Shown here in pieces: positions 8,083 to 16,856 of a DNA stretch of 36,468 nt. The position numbers were made by a program, and so were the translations under genes. Position 1 is the first letter of the stretch. Each line of letters starts with the position of its first letter. Below the pieces are notes generated by a model. That model was not told the origin of the DNA. It searched no databases and saw only the letters and a list, made by a program, of their open reading frames with translations. This stretch comes from Rhodanobacter sp. (GTDB taxonomy: Bacteria > Pseudomonadota > Gammaproteobacteria > Xanthomonadales > Rhodanobacteraceae): assembly GCA_022730295.1 (NCBI GenBank), contig DZCM01000013.1:1-36468 (forward strand), written 5' to 3'.

Positions 8083-9186
8083 GTGGCGTCCAACACCTTC
8101 GGCAAGCTGTTCAGCGTCACCACTTTCGGCGAATCGCACGGGCCGGCGATCGGTTGCGTGATCGATGGTTGCCCGCCCGGCATCGCCATCGCGCCAGAGG
8201 ATTTCGTGCACGATCTTGCGCGCCGCGCCACCGGAAAATCGCGCTATACCTCGCAGCGGCACGAGGCTGACGAGGTTGAAATGCTTTCAGGTGTCTACCA
8301 AGGCACGACAACGGGAACCCCTATCGCGCTGCTGATCCGCAACACCGACGCGCGTTCGAAGGACTACGCGTCGGTCGTGGATACCTTCCGCCCGGGACAC
8401 GCCGACTATACCTACTGGCAGAAATACGGGATCCGCGATCCACGCGGCGGCGGGCGCGCCTCGGCGCGCGAAACCGCGATGCGGGTTGCCGCGGCGGTGC
8501 TTGCGAAGAAGTGGCTGCAACAGCGGTTCGGCGTCGCGGTGCACGGTTGGTTGGCGCAAATGCACGACATCGTGCCCGATTTGCCGGCCGGCGCCGAAAT
8601 CGACTTCGGTGTAGTGGAGTCCAACCCCTTCTTCTGGCCGGTCGCCGCCGAAGTGCCCGAGCTGGAGGCCCGCATCAATGCCCTGCGCAAGGCCGGCGAT
8701 TCCTGCGGCGCGCGTGTCAACGTGGTTGCATGCGGGGTGCCGCCCGGCTGGGGTGAGCCGGTCTACGGCAAGCTGGATGGTGAGTTGGCGGCCGCGCTGA
8801 TGTCGATCAATGCCGTGAAGGGGGTCGAGATCGGGGCCGGCTTCGGCTGTGTCGCCCAGCACGGCGCGCAGCATCGCGATGAAATGCATTTGGACGGCTT
8901 TACGTCCAACTATGCCGGCGGTATCCTTGGCGGAATTTCCAGCGGCCAGGATATCCTCGCCTCGATCGCGTTGAAGCCGGCATCCAGCATCCCGACGCCC
9001 GGCCGCAGCGTGAACCTCACAGGCGAAGAAGTGGAAGTGCGCACCACGGGCCGGCACGACCCTTGCGTGGGCATCCGCGCGGTCCCGATCGCGGAGGCGA
9101 TGGTGGCCTTGGTGCTGATGGACCAGGCCATGCGGCATCGGGCGCAGTGCGGCGATGTCGGTGAAGTGAGTCCGCGGATTGCCTGA
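8083..9186 (+). CDS. aroC: Chorismate synthase
   Basis: A 367-residue FMN-dependent enzyme of the shikimate pathway, converting 5-enolpyruvylshikimate-3-phosphate to chorismate, the precursor of aromatic amino acids and folate. The signature [18 protein letters not shown] is near the N-terminus, followed by [19 protein letters not shown] and [15 protein letters not shown]. The GTG at 8083 is chosen because it yields [18 protein letters not shown], the family's usual start; a TTG at 8074 would add three residues. It ends in a gap carrying an inverted repeat before asd. Confidence 0.95.
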   Translation: MASNTFGKLFSVTTFGESHGPAIGCVIDGCPPGIAIAPEDFVHDLARRATGKSRYTSQRHEADEVEMLSGVYQGTTTGTPIALLIRNTDARSKDYASVVDTFRPGHADYTYWQKYGIRDPRGGGRASARETAMRVAAAVLAKKWLQQRFGVAVHGWLAQMHDIVPDLPAGAEIDFGVVESNPFFWPVAAEVPELEARINALRKAGDSCGARVNVVACGVPPGWGEPVYGKLDGELAAALMSINAVKGVEIGAGFGCVAQHGAQHRDEMHLDGFTSNYAGGILGGISSGQDILASIALKPASSIPTPGRSVNLTGEEVEVRTTGRHDPCVGIRAVPIAEAMVALVLMDQAMRHRAQCGDVGEVSPRIA

Positions 9187-9195
9187 AAAAGCTTT

Positions 9196-9272
9196 ACCAC
9201 GGATTGGCACTGATTCACACGGATTGAATCAGAAGTGCGCTTGATCCGTGCCGATCCGTGTAAATCCGTGGT
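9196..9272. repeat. CACGGAT-type inverted repeat in the aroC-asd gap
   Basis: The 112-base gap is dominated by iterated CACGGAT/ATCCGTG units. ACCACGGATT at 9196-9205 is the exact reverse complement of AATCCGTGGT at 9263-9272, with further inverted units between them (CACGGATT at about 9218-9225, GATCCGTG at 9243-9250 and 9253-9260). The transcript could fold into a long imperfect hairpin. From general knowledge, similar ATCCGTGTAAATCCGTGG sequences recur between genes in many unrelated bacteria. It may act as a terminator or processing site between aroC and asd, but no T-run follows. Confidence 0.7.
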
Positions 9273-9298
9273 GAAGATCTTTCTGACATAGGTAACCC

Positions 9299-10327
9299 AT
9301 GAGCCACAAAGAGCGTTACAACGTCGCGGTCGTCGGCGCCACCGGTGCGGTCGGCGAGGCCCTGCTATCCATTCTTGAAGAACGCGAGTTCCCGGTTGCC
9401 GAACTGGTGCCGCTGGCCAGCGAGCGCTCGGCGGGCGATCAACTGAGATTCGCCGGCAAGCCGGTGACCGTGCAGGAGCTTGCGAAGTATGACTTCGCCG
9501 GTGTCGACATCGCGTTCTTTTCGGCTGGGGGAGCGGTCAGCCGTGAGCACGCGCCGCGCGCCGCGGCGGCGGGCGCGGTGGTGATCGACAACACCTCCGA
9601 GTTCCGTTACGTCGCGGATATTCCGCTGGTCGTCAGTGAAGTGAATCCGCACGCGGTCGCGGAATACACCAACCACAACATCATTGCCAACCCGAACTGT
9701 TCGACCATGCAATTGCTGGTGGCGCTGGCGCCGATCCACCGTGCGGCCGGGATCGAACGCATCAACGTGGCGACCTACCAGTCGGTCTCCGGTGCGGGGC
9801 GTTCAGGCATGGAAGAGTTGGGGCGCCAGACCGCCGACCTGCTGAACTTCCACTCGATCGAACCGAAGAAGTTCCAGGCCCAGATCGCCTTCAACGTGAT
9901 CCCGCAGATCGATGTGTTCCAGGACAACGGCTACACCAAGGAAGAAATGAAGATGGTGTGGGAGACCCGCAAGATCCTCGAAGACGAGTCGATCGCGGTG
10001 AATCCGACTTGCGTACGGGTGCCGGTGTTCTACGGCCACTCCGAGGCGGTGCACATCGAGACCCGCGACCAGATCGACGCGGCCACGGCGCGCGCACTCC
10101 TGGAGTCAGCGCCCGGCGTGGTGGTGGTCGATGAGCGCAAGGCCGGTGGCTACCCTACGCCGGTGGGTCATGCCGCCGGCAAGGACCCGGTTTTCGTGGG
10201 CCGCATCCGCGCAGACATCTCGCACCCGAACGGGCTGGACTTGTGGGTGGTGTCCGACAACATCCGCAAGGGCGCCGCGCTGAACGCGGTACAGGTCGCG
10301 GAGATCCTCATTCGCGAGTATCTTTAG
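9299..10327 (+). CDS. asd: Aspartate-semialdehyde dehydrogenase
   Basis: A 342-residue NADP-dependent enzyme that reduces aspartyl phosphate to aspartate semialdehyde, the branch point to lysine/diaminopimelate, threonine and methionine. The nucleotide-binding GATGAVG is at residues 13-19 and the active-site Cys134 lies in NPNCSTMQL. The SAGGAVSREHAPRAAAAG and SVSGAGRSGMEEL segments are typical of the archaeal/Gram-positive-like ASADH group found in Xanthomonads. The ATG at 9299 is preceded by AGG. It heads the conserved asd - coiled-coil protein - fimV - truA - trpF order. Confidence 0.95.
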   Translation: MSHKERYNVAVVGATGAVGEALLSILEEREFPVAELVPLASERSAGDQLRFAGKPVTVQELAKYDFAGVDIAFFSAGGAVSREHAPRAAAAGAVVIDNTSEFRYVADIPLVVSEVNPHAVAEYTNHNIIANPNCSTMQLLVALAPIHRAAGIERINVATYQSVSGAGRSGMEELGRQTADLLNFHSIEPKKFQAQIAFNVIPQIDVFQDNGYTKEEMKMVWETRKILEDESIAVNPTCVRVPVFYGHSEAVHIETRDQIDAATARALLESAPGVVVVDERKAGGYPTPVGHAAGKDPVFVGRIRADISHPNGLDLWVVSDNIRKGAALNAVQVAEILIREYL

Positions 10328-10354
10328 CCGCAACAGGCATCCGGAGACCGGCTG

Positions 10355-10678
10355 ATGACGATGCGCGGAAAGGTTCAGGGCTGGATTTTGCTGGGAGCGG
10401 TGCTGGCCGCGCCCCTGGTGGCCAGCGGCGCGCCGCCGCATGCGTCCCGGCACGGCGCCAGCATCGCCAAGGTGCAGGCGCAACTGCAGGACTTCAACGA
10501 CAAGCTGGCGGCTGCGCATGCGCGCAACATGTCGCTGCAGTCGGAAGTGACCGATCTCGAGAAGCAGAACGCCGCGCGCTCCCAGCAGCTGCAGCAGCGT
10601 GACGATCAGATCGCCGCGCTGCAGAAGCAATTGGCGGCGGCCGGCGTGCCGGCGGCGGCAACGACGGCTGGCCAGTAA
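10355..10678 (+). CDS. Small exported coiled-coil protein between asd and fimV
   Basis: A 107-residue protein with a hydrophobic N-terminal signal (WILLGAVLAAPLVASGAP) probably cleaved near residue 26. About 65 residues of Gln/Ala/Leu-rich heptad-like sequence follow (KVQAQLQDFNDKLAAAH, then EVTDLEKQNAARSQQLQQRD), predicted to be a periplasmic coiled coil. GGAG lies about eight bases before the ATG. I know of no assigned function. Its position just upstream of fimV, itself a periplasmic/inner-membrane protein with a coiled coil, makes a link to pilus-polarity or envelope assembly possible, but that is inference. Confidence 0.75.
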   Translation: MTMRGKVQGWILLGAVLAAPLVASGAPPHASRHGASIAKVQAQLQDFNDKLAAAHARNMSLQSEVTDLEKQNAARSQQLQQRDDQIAALQKQLAAAGVPAAATTAGQ

Positions 10679-10824
10679 AGCGGCGGCGCCGCGCGACCGG
10701 CTTCCCACTGTGCGGTTCGCGGGCTTGGTGATTGGTCAATTCTGCAATACTCTGGCGGCGCGTGGGGGCGTAGTGGTTATTCGCGCGGCCCTTGGCGTCC
10801 GATTGCCAGCAGGGGTTTGACTCG

Positions 10825-13050
10825 ATGAAGTCCACAATCCGAATTACATGCGTCGCCTTGTTGGCCCTGGTCGCGACCCCGGCCTTGGCACTCCAACTGG
10901 GGCAGATCCAGGTGAAGTCGGCGCTCAATCAGCCGCTGGTGGCGGCGATTCCGCTGCACCCGAAGTCACTCACCGAACTTGCCGGCATGACGGTCAACCT
11001 TGCGCCGGCCGCAGACTTTGCGCGCGCCGGATTGCAGTTGACGCCCGCCAGCCAGACGTTGCAGTTCCGCGTCGTCACCGACAACAATGGCCAGAAGTCG
11101 ATCCTGGTCACCAGCAGCCAGCCGATCACCGACCCCTACCTCGACTTCCTGGTGCAGGTGAACACGCGCCAGGGCAAGCAGGTGCGCGAGTTCGTGGTGC
11201 TGCTGAATCCGGTCATTTCCGCGCCTGCGCCGGTCATTGAAGCGGCGCCGACTGCGGCGGCACCCGTCGCGAAGGCACAACCGGCCCAATTGCCGGCGGC
11301 ATCGGCGTTCCCGCAGCCCGCGCCAGCGCTGGCTCCCCAGCCAGCGCCGCAACCAGCGCCGGAGCCTGTCCCGCAAGCCCCTGAACCTGCGCCGCAAGCC
11401 GTTGCGCCACCGCAGCCGGCACCGGTCGCGCAGACTGAGCCGGCTGCTTCGCCAGGGTCGATCAAGGTCGTGCGTGGCGACACCCTGTACCGCCTCGCCG
11501 CGCAGGCGACATCCGGTACCGGCGAGACCATCAACCAGATAATGTTGGCGATGAAGGCGGCCAACCCCGACGCCTTCTTCAAGGACAACATCAACAACCT
11601 CAAGGCCGGCGCGATCCTGCGCATCCCCACGCGCGACGAAGTGGACACGCGCAGCGTCGCCGCGGCCACCGCCGAGGTGCGCCGCCAGATGGAAGCCTGG
11701 AGGGCGGCGAAACCGCAGGCGGCGACGGTGCTGGCGGGGACCGCGGTGCAGGCGGCTGCCAACAGTCAGGCGCAGTCGAACGCCGCGGCGCCCGCGTCCG
11801 ATCACCTGTCGTTGGTGCCGCCGTCGGGCGAAGGCGGCAGTGCCAACAGCCGTCCCGGCGTGAAAGGCGGTACGGGCACGGAAACCGTGGCGGGCTTGCG
11901 CCAACAGTTGCAGAACGCCCGCAGCAGCCTGGTCAGCCTCAATCAGTCCAACGCCGATCTCGACTCGCGCGTGAAGAGCCTGAAGGACATCGCCGACAAG
12001 AGCGACAAACTGCTGAGCCTGAAGGATGCGACCGTCGCCGACCTGCAACGCAAGTTGGCGCAGGTGCAGGCCGGCAAGAACGGCGCGGCGATTGGCGCGA
12101 CAACCGCGCCAGCCACCGGCGCCAGTGTGGCCACGGCTACGTCCGCGGCCAACGTGATTGGCACCAGCGCGGCGCCCGCCGCCAGCGTGTCGGCAGCCGC
12201 AGGGACGCCGCCGGTTGCAGCCAGGCGTGTCGCCAAGCCCGCCATGCAGCCGTGGTACATGCGCCCGCTGACCTGGATCGTTGCGGGCGTGGTGATCGTG
12301 GTGCTGATCCTGCTTGGCTTGCTGTTGCGCAAGCGCAAACCCGGTGCGGCCGCGCGCGGTCCACTGCCTGATCCCGCGGATATTGCTCCCGCCAGCGCCG
12401 AGGCTGCCGCCCCGCGCACGCCGGATGAACGCGTGTTGCATGCGCGCCTGGTGGAAAATCCCGGCGACATCGATGCGCATCTGCAGCTGTGCCGCCTGTA
12501 CTACGCCCACGCCGATGCGGCGCATTTCGTCGAGGAAGCCGAGGCGATGCGTGAAGAAGTCTCCGACCTCGGTTGCGTCGAGTGGCGCGAGGTGCTGGTG
12601 ATGGGCAGGGCGCTGGCGCCTCATCATCCGTTGTTTGCAGCCCATGCGGAACCTGCGGACGATCCGTACGGTTTGGCGGCGTTGCGTCGTCCGACAGCAG
12701 ACGTGGAGCCCACGCCCGCGGCGGTCGACGATGACGCGACCTTGGTACGTCCGCAAGTTGCACCGGCGTACGACGCGCCCAGCTTCGATGCGCCGGATGC
12801 GGCAGCTTCGGCACCGGCTGGCGGCAACGCCCACGACCTGCCGCCGCCGGCCGCACCGCGTGGAGTCTCCAGCGAACGCGCCTTCAGCGACGATCCGGTC
12901 GACACCAAGCTCGATCTTGCGCGTGCCTACCTCGACATGGGCGACCCGGTGGGTGCCCGGGCGATGCTTGAAGAGGTATTGGCAGAGGGCACGCAGATGC
13001 AAAAGGACGAAGCCAGGAAGTTGTTGGTCGAAGCCGGTGCGTCGAACTGA
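10825..13050 (+). CDS. fimV: FimV/HubP-family polar landmark protein
   Basis: A 741-residue inner-membrane protein that in relatives organises type IV pili, chemoreceptors and polar proteins. Features in order: signal peptide (cleavage near residue 22); FimV N-terminal domain beginning LQLGQIQVKSALNQPL; a Pro/Ala/Gln-rich linker at about 160-205; a peptidoglycan-binding LysM (IKVVRGDTLYRLAAQ, about 212-268); a coiled-coil stretch at about 350-420; a transmembrane helix at about 484-505 (WIVAGVVIVVLILLGLLL); an acidic cytoplasmic region; and a C-terminal FimV TPR-like motif DTKLDLARAYLDMGDPVGAR (about 693-712). AGGGG precedes the ATG. truA follows nine bases after the stop. Confidence 0.93.
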   Translation: MKSTIRITCVALLALVATPALALQLGQIQVKSALNQPLVAAIPLHPKSLTELAGMTVNLAPAADFARAGLQLTPASQTLQFRVVTDNNGQKSILVTSSQPITDPYLDFLVQVNTRQGKQVREFVVLLNPVISAPAPVIEAAPTAAAPVAKAQPAQLPAASAFPQPAPALAPQPAPQPAPEPVPQAPEPAPQAVAPPQPAPVAQTEPAASPGSIKVVRGDTLYRLAAQATSGTGETINQIMLAMKAANPDAFFKDNINNLKAGAILRIPTRDEVDTRSVAAATAEVRRQMEAWRAAKPQAATVLAGTAVQAAANSQAQSNAAAPASDHLSLVPPSGEGGSANSRPGVKGGTGTETVAGLRQQLQNARSSLVSLNQSNADLDSRVKSLKDIADKSDKLLSLKDATVADLQRKLAQVQAGKNGAAIGATTAPATGASVATATSAANVIGTSAAPAASVSAAAGTPPVAARRVAKPAMQPWYMRPLTWIVAGVVIVVLILLGLLLRKRKPGAAARGPLPDPADIAPASAEAAAPRTPDERVLHARLVENPGDIDAHLQLCRLYYAHADAAHFVEEAEAMREEVSDLGCVEWREVLVMGRALAPHHPLFAAHAEPADDPYGLAALRRPTADVEPTPAAVDDDATLVRPQVAPAYDAPSFDAPDAAASAPAGGNAHDLPPPAAPRGVSSERAFSDDPVDTKLDLARAYLDMGDPVGARAMLEEVLAEGTQMQKDEARKLLVEAGASN

Positions 13051-13059
13051 CGCGATGCG

Positions 13060-13833
13060 ATGCGCGTAGCGCTGGGCATCGAGTACGACGGCACCGGATT
13101 TTTCGGCTGGCAGCGACTGTCGCATGGTCCGAGCGTGCAGGCCGAAGTCGAGGCTGCGCTGGCGTTTGTGGCGGATCATCCGGTCGAAGTGACCTGCGCC
13201 GGTCGCACGGACGCCGGTGTGCATGCGCGTTGCCAAGTAGTGCATTTCGATACCAGCGCCCAGCGCACTGCGCGCAGTTGGGTGCTGGGTGCGACCACCC
13301 GCCTGCCGCACAGCGTGGCGGTACTGTGGTCGCGCGAAATGCCGGATGATTTCCACGCGCGCTTTTCCGCGCGCGCCCGGCGTTATTGCTACACCATCCT
13401 GAACCGGGCTGTCCGGCCCGCGCTGGATGCCCGCTTCCTCGCGTGGGAACGTGTGCCGCTGGATGCCAGTGCGATGCACGCCGCGGCGCAGGCCTTGCGT
13501 GGCGAGCAGGATTTTTCTTCGTTCCGCGCGGTGTCCTGCCAGGCACGGCATGCGCGACGTTGCGTCAACCACATCAGCGTGCGGCGTGACGGCGACCACG
13601 TCGTGATCGAGATTGAAGCGAATGCATTCCTGCACCACATGGTGCGCAACATCGCCGGCTCGCTGCTGGAAGTGGGGCGCGGCGAACGCCCGCCCGCATG
13701 GATCGCCGGCGTACTGGCTGCACGCGACCGCAATACCGCCGGCGTCACCGCGATGCCGCAAGGCCTGATCTTCACCGGCCCGCGCTATCCGGCACAATGG
13801 AACCTGCCTCCCGAAGTCACGCTGCCCGGATGA
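13060..13833 (+). CDS. truA: tRNA pseudouridine(38-40) synthase TruA
   Basis: A 257-residue enzyme that isomerises uridines 38-40 in the anticodon arm of tRNAs. The catalytic Asp51 is in the family motif [10 protein letters not shown]. The N-terminus [15 protein letters not shown] and the later [17 protein letters not shown] are also diagnostic. Length is as expected (about 260). Its stop overlaps the trpF start (ATGA), implying coupled translation. The fimV-truA-trpF order is standard in Xanthomonadaceae and Pseudomonadaceae. Confidence 0.95.
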   Translation: MRVALGIEYDGTGFFGWQRLSHGPSVQAEVEAALAFVADHPVEVTCAGRTDAGVHARCQVVHFDTSAQRTARSWVLGATTRLPHSVAVLWSREMPDDFHARFSARARRYCYTILNRAVRPALDARFLAWERVPLDASAMHAAAQALRGEQDFSSFRAVSCQARHARRCVNHISVRRDGDHVVIEIEANAFLHHMVRNIAGSLLEVGRGERPPAWIAGVLAARDRNTAGVTAMPQGLIFTGPRYPAQWNLPPEVTLPG

Positions 13834-14513
13834 TCCGAACCCGCGTCAAGATTTGCGGAATCACCCGCGTCGAAGACGCGTTGCTTGCTTGCGAGCTTGG
13901 TGCCGACGCGATCGGGATGGTGATGACGCCATCCAGCCCGCGCTGCGTTGCCCTCGAACGGGCACGCGAAATTCGCGCGGCGCTGCCCGCGTTCGTGGAC
14001 GCGGTGGTGCTGAGCCACGGTCTGCCGGCGGATCAGGTGGGCCGGATCATCGGCATGCTGCGGCCCGACCTGGTGCAGTTCCACGGCTTGGAAGATGCGC
14101 CTTTTTGCGAGGTTTTCGGCGTGCGCTATCTCAAGGCTTTGGGCATGGCCGGTGACGTCGACGTGCATGCGCTTGCGGCCGAGCACACCCGCGCCGCGGG
14201 TTTCGTGCTCGACGGCCATCCACCGGGACAGCAGGGCGGCCAAGGCAAGACGTTTGACTGGACCCGCATTCCGCGCGACTTCGATCGCCCGATCCTGCTT
14301 GCCGGTGGTTTGAACGCGGGCAACGTCGGTGACGCGATTCGTGCCGTGCACCCGTGGGCGGTCGATCTCGCCAGTGGCGTCGAGACGGCGCCCGGTATCA
14401 AGGATCCGTCGAAACTCAGGGCCTTCTTCGCAGCCGTGCGTGCCGCCGATGCGGAAGTGAGCGAATGCGCGCAGCCGCCCGCGTCCGTTGCTTCCGTGCC
14501 ATCTTCGCCTTGA
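13830..14513 (+). CDS. trpF: Phosphoribosylanthranilate isomerase
   Basis: A 227-residue (beta/alpha)8 enzyme of tryptophan synthesis. The catalytic general base Cys9 lies in RVKICGIT and the general acid Asp128 in [11 protein letters not shown]. The phosphate-binding segments [12 protein letters not shown] and [16 protein letters not shown] are clear. The start overlaps the truA stop. The last 20 or so residues (Ala/Ser/Pro-rich) extend past the usual end. trpB and trpA, which commonly follow in relatives, are absent; a gene-free stretch begins immediately. Confidence 0.94.
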   Translation: MIRTRVKICGITRVEDALLACELGADAIGMVMTPSSPRCVALERAREIRAALPAFVDAVVLSHGLPADQVGRIIGMLRPDLVQFHGLEDAPFCEVFGVRYLKALGMAGDVDVHALAAEHTRAAGFVLDGHPPGQQGGQGKTFDWTRIPRDFDRPILLAGGLNAGNVGDAIRAVHPWAVDLASGVETAPGIKDPSKLRAFFAAVRAADAEVSECAQPPASVASVPSSP

Positions 14514-14677
14514 TGTTACTTCCCGGGTGAGCACACACAGCGGTGGATTCCACGCGGCCACTCGAACAGCTGCCGTCTGGCACTACCTTGCGGCCTTCTG
14601 CTCGCGCGTCCCCCACGGGCATGGCGGATTTCCCTGCGCGCGCAGCCACGGCCGACCCCGGGAGTGACCGCGTGACG

Positions 14678-14686
14678 TGACATAAT
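14678..14686 (+). promoter_or_regulatory. Extended -10 promoter element upstream of the ClC gene
   Basis: TGACATAAT has TG one base before a five-of-six -10 hexamer, the extended -10 form that can work without a good -35 (none is evident). It would place transcription start near 14693, exactly at the foot of a 10-pair hairpin, leaving a leader of about 238 bases. Confidence 0.45.
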
Positions 14687-14692
14687 ACCCGC

Positions 14693-14716
14693 AGCATGCA
14701 TCGGCTGATGCGTGCT
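14693..14716 (+). other. Stem-loop at the predicted 5' end of the ClC leader
   Basis: AGCATGCATC (14693-14702) pairs with GATGCGTGCT (14707-14716) over ten positions with one G-U pair and a GGCT loop. No T-run follows, so it is not a simple terminator. A 5'-terminal hairpin would be expected to protect the transcript from RppH/RNase E attack. Confidence 0.55.
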
Positions 14717-14930
14717 GGCGGTCGTCTGCTGTACGTCATCACGGAATACAGTGGCGCGGATGCGCCCGCGCCGCGTGCAGTGCGTGGGTACTTGCCCGTT
14801 GACCTGATTCAGGGGCGCAGTTGCGGTTGACGTGCTCGCCGGGTCCTGCATGACGCGGGCGGCAAGCAGCGTGGCAGACGATCAGCAAGCTCGATGCTCA
14901 TCACCCCTCGCCGGAGCAGGTTTTCCGCCC

Positions 14931-16733
14931 ATGTGGCTGCTCAAACTCAATCCCACCACACGGCTGATCCTGATCAGCGCCATCCTCGGTGTCGTTGGAG
15001 CCCTGGGCGCACAGTTGTTCCTGCTCTTGCTGCATTTCGTGGAGGTCTACGTACTCACGTTCATCGGCCACTACCACGTGATCCATGTAGAAGATGCATA
15101 CGCGGCGAAGCTTGCGCCGAAGCCATTCACCGAGCTGCACTGGTGGCTGCCGGTCGCGACTACGTTGGGTGGTTTGGTGGCAGGACTCATCATCTACGGC
15201 ATCGCGCCCGAGACGGAAGGGCACGGTACCGACGCCGCACTCAATGCTTTCCATCGCAATAATGGGCGGATGCGCGCGCGCGTGCCGTTCGTCAAGACCG
15301 TAGCCAGTGCGTTGACCATCGGCAGTGGCGGCTCGGGTGGTCGTGAGGGCCCGACCGCGCAGATTGCTTCGGGCGTCGGTGCGATCGTCGGGCAGTTGCT
15401 CAAGCTTCCGGATGACGAGCGGCGACTGGTGTTGCTCGCCGGTATGGCGGCCGGGCTCTCCGCGATCTTCAAGAGTCCGCTCGGCACCGCGATCTTCGCG
15501 GTGGAAATCCTGTATTCGGGGATGGCTTTCGAGGGCAGCGCGCTCATCTACACCATGATCGCCGCGGCCGTCGCCTATGCGATCACCGGGATGTTTTCAG
15601 GCTTCACGCCGCTGTTCCTGCTGCCCGCGGATGGGTATGTGGTGCATCCGGTTGACCTCGTGTGGTTTGCGTTGCTAGGCGTTCTCGCGGGTGGGTTCGG
15701 CGCACTCCTGCCCGCCGTGTTTTACCGCATTCGCGATGGCTTTCGCGCGCTGCGTGTGCCGGTTTACCTGAAACCCGCGCTCGGCGGACTGGCGGTGGGC
15801 TTGATCGGCATCGTGCTGCCGCCGGTGACCGGTGGCGGCTATGGCTACATGCAGTTCATGCTGCAGGGCGGTTCCGGGCTCGTGGTATGGGTGCTGCTGT
15901 TGCTCTCGCTTGGCAAGATGCTGACGGCGTCGCTCACCATCGGCTCGGGTGGGTCCGGCGGCATGTTCGGCCCGACTCTGTACGTGGGAACGGCGCTTGG
16001 CGCAACCTTTGCGGCGTTCCTGCACATCCTGCATGTGGATGTGGACGCTGCCTGGCTGGCGGTGGTCGGCATGGCGGCGGTATTTGCCGGCGGTGCGCGG
16101 GTGCCGATTGCGTCGATGGTGATGGTGATCGAGATGACCGGCGGGTTCGAACTCATCATGCCAACGATGCTGGCGGTGGCCATCGCCTTCGTGGTGCAAA
16201 TTGCGCTGACCCGGCATGCCAAGTATCCGACCATCTATGAAGCACAAGTACCGATGCCGGGCGACAGTCGTGTGCATCGTGAAGCGTATTACGAGACGGT
16301 TGCGAAACTCTTGCGTGACCACGAGATCGAACTCGACCGGGACCTGCTGGCGCACGAGCTGCAAGTGGCGATGGACCATGGCAGCGGCCTCGCCATCGCG
16401 GGCGGCAATGCACGCATGTACCACGTGCGGCTGCGGCCAGGCTCACCCGTGGCGGGCAGCGAGGTGCGCTCGCTCGGGCTGGCCGAGCTGGGCGTGTTGA
16501 TCGTCAGCGTGATTCGCGGCGAGCGCGAAATCGTTCCGAACGGCAGCACCACCTTGCAGGTCAGTGACCGCTTGCTGGTGGCCGCCAGTGAAGACACGAT
16601 CGATCAATTCCGAACCCTGGTGACCGCTCCCTTGGCGCCGCCCGTGGTGGCCGCTTCCGCGGCGAGCGAAAGTGCGGATTCGGCGGCAGTGAAAGCGGCA
16701 TCGGAGAGTCCCGGCGCGCCGGATTCCAGGTAG
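14931..16733 (+). CDS. ClC-family chloride transporter/channel with C-terminal RCK_C domain
   Basis: A 600-residue integral membrane protein of the ClC family. The ion-path motifs are present: GSGGSGGREGP at 131-141 with gating Glu139, and the second GSGGSGGMFGP at 338-348. The internal proton-glutamate position of the E. coli antiporter appears to be Ile193 (FAVEILYSG, where E. coli has EEM), as in ClC channels. After the membrane part, about residues 505-580 form a TrkA-C/RCK_C domain (MYHVRLRPGSPVAGSEVRSL ... LLVAASEDTIDQF) that could bind a regulatory ligand. The ATG at 14931 has GGAGCAGG upstream; an in-frame extension to 14832 is possible but atypical. Confidence 0.9.
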   Translation: MWLLKLNPTTRLILISAILGVVGALGAQLFLLLLHFVEVYVLTFIGHYHVIHVEDAYAAKLAPKPFTELHWWLPVATTLGGLVAGLIIYGIAPETEGHGTDAALNAFHRNNGRMRARVPFVKTVASALTIGSGGSGGREGPTAQIASGVGAIVGQLLKLPDDERRLVLLAGMAAGLSAIFKSPLGTAIFAVEILYSGMAFEGSALIYTMIAAAVAYAITGMFSGFTPLFLLPADGYVVHPVDLVWFALLGVLAGGFGALLPAVFYRIRDGFRALRVPVYLKPALGGLAVGLIGIVLPPVTGGGYGYMQFMLQGGSGLVVWVLLLLSLGKMLTASLTIGSGGSGGMFGPTLYVGTALGATFAAFLHILHVDVDAAWLAVVGMAAVFAGGARVPIASMVMVIEMTGGFELIMPTMLAVAIAFVVQIALTRHAKYPTIYEAQVPMPGDSRVHREAYYETVAKLLRDHEIELDRDLLAHELQVAMDHGSGLAIAGGNARMYHVRLRPGSPVAGSEVRSLGLAELGVLIVSVIRGEREIVPNGSTTLQVSDRLLVAASEDTIDQFRTLVTAPLAPPVVAASAASESADSAAVKAASESPGAPDSR

Positions 16734-16856
16734 GACCCGGTGCACGGCGGGATCTTCGCCGACGGCGCCTTCGGTACTACGTTTTTGCCAGCGCCTCGGC
16801 TGCACGGGCATGCCTGTTCAGGCACCATTTTCATTTTCCATAAAAGATCTTGCCAC

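Larger units (their letters stand above)
14514..14930 (+). other. Gene-free 417-base stretch between trpF and the ClC gene, with strong hairpins
   Basis: No convincing reading frame is seen. A 44-codon frame at 14698-14832 starts inside a hairpin and has no ribosome-binding site. Structure is prominent: a 10-pair stem at 14693-14716 and a perfect 7-pair GC stem (14753-14759 with 14766-14772). A plausible extended -10 precedes them. The likely content is a promoter and a long structured 5' leader of the ClC gene, or a small RNA. I looked for the fluoride riboswitch consensus and did not find it. Confidence 0.5.

Noticed and set aside
10966-13797. A 943-codon open frame on the minus strand across fimV and truA
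   Set aside because: It is antisense to two clearly recognised genes, is Arg/His/Gly-rich low-complexity translation and has no family similarity. It is a by-product of high GC content.
14698-14832. A 44-codon reading frame in the ClC leader
   Set aside because: It starts inside a strong hairpin, has no ribosome-binding site and shows no recognisable protein features.
14514-14930. Fluoride riboswitch upstream of the ClC gene
   Set aside because: The expected conserved GGNGAUGG-type start and downstream pseudoknot bases are not found.
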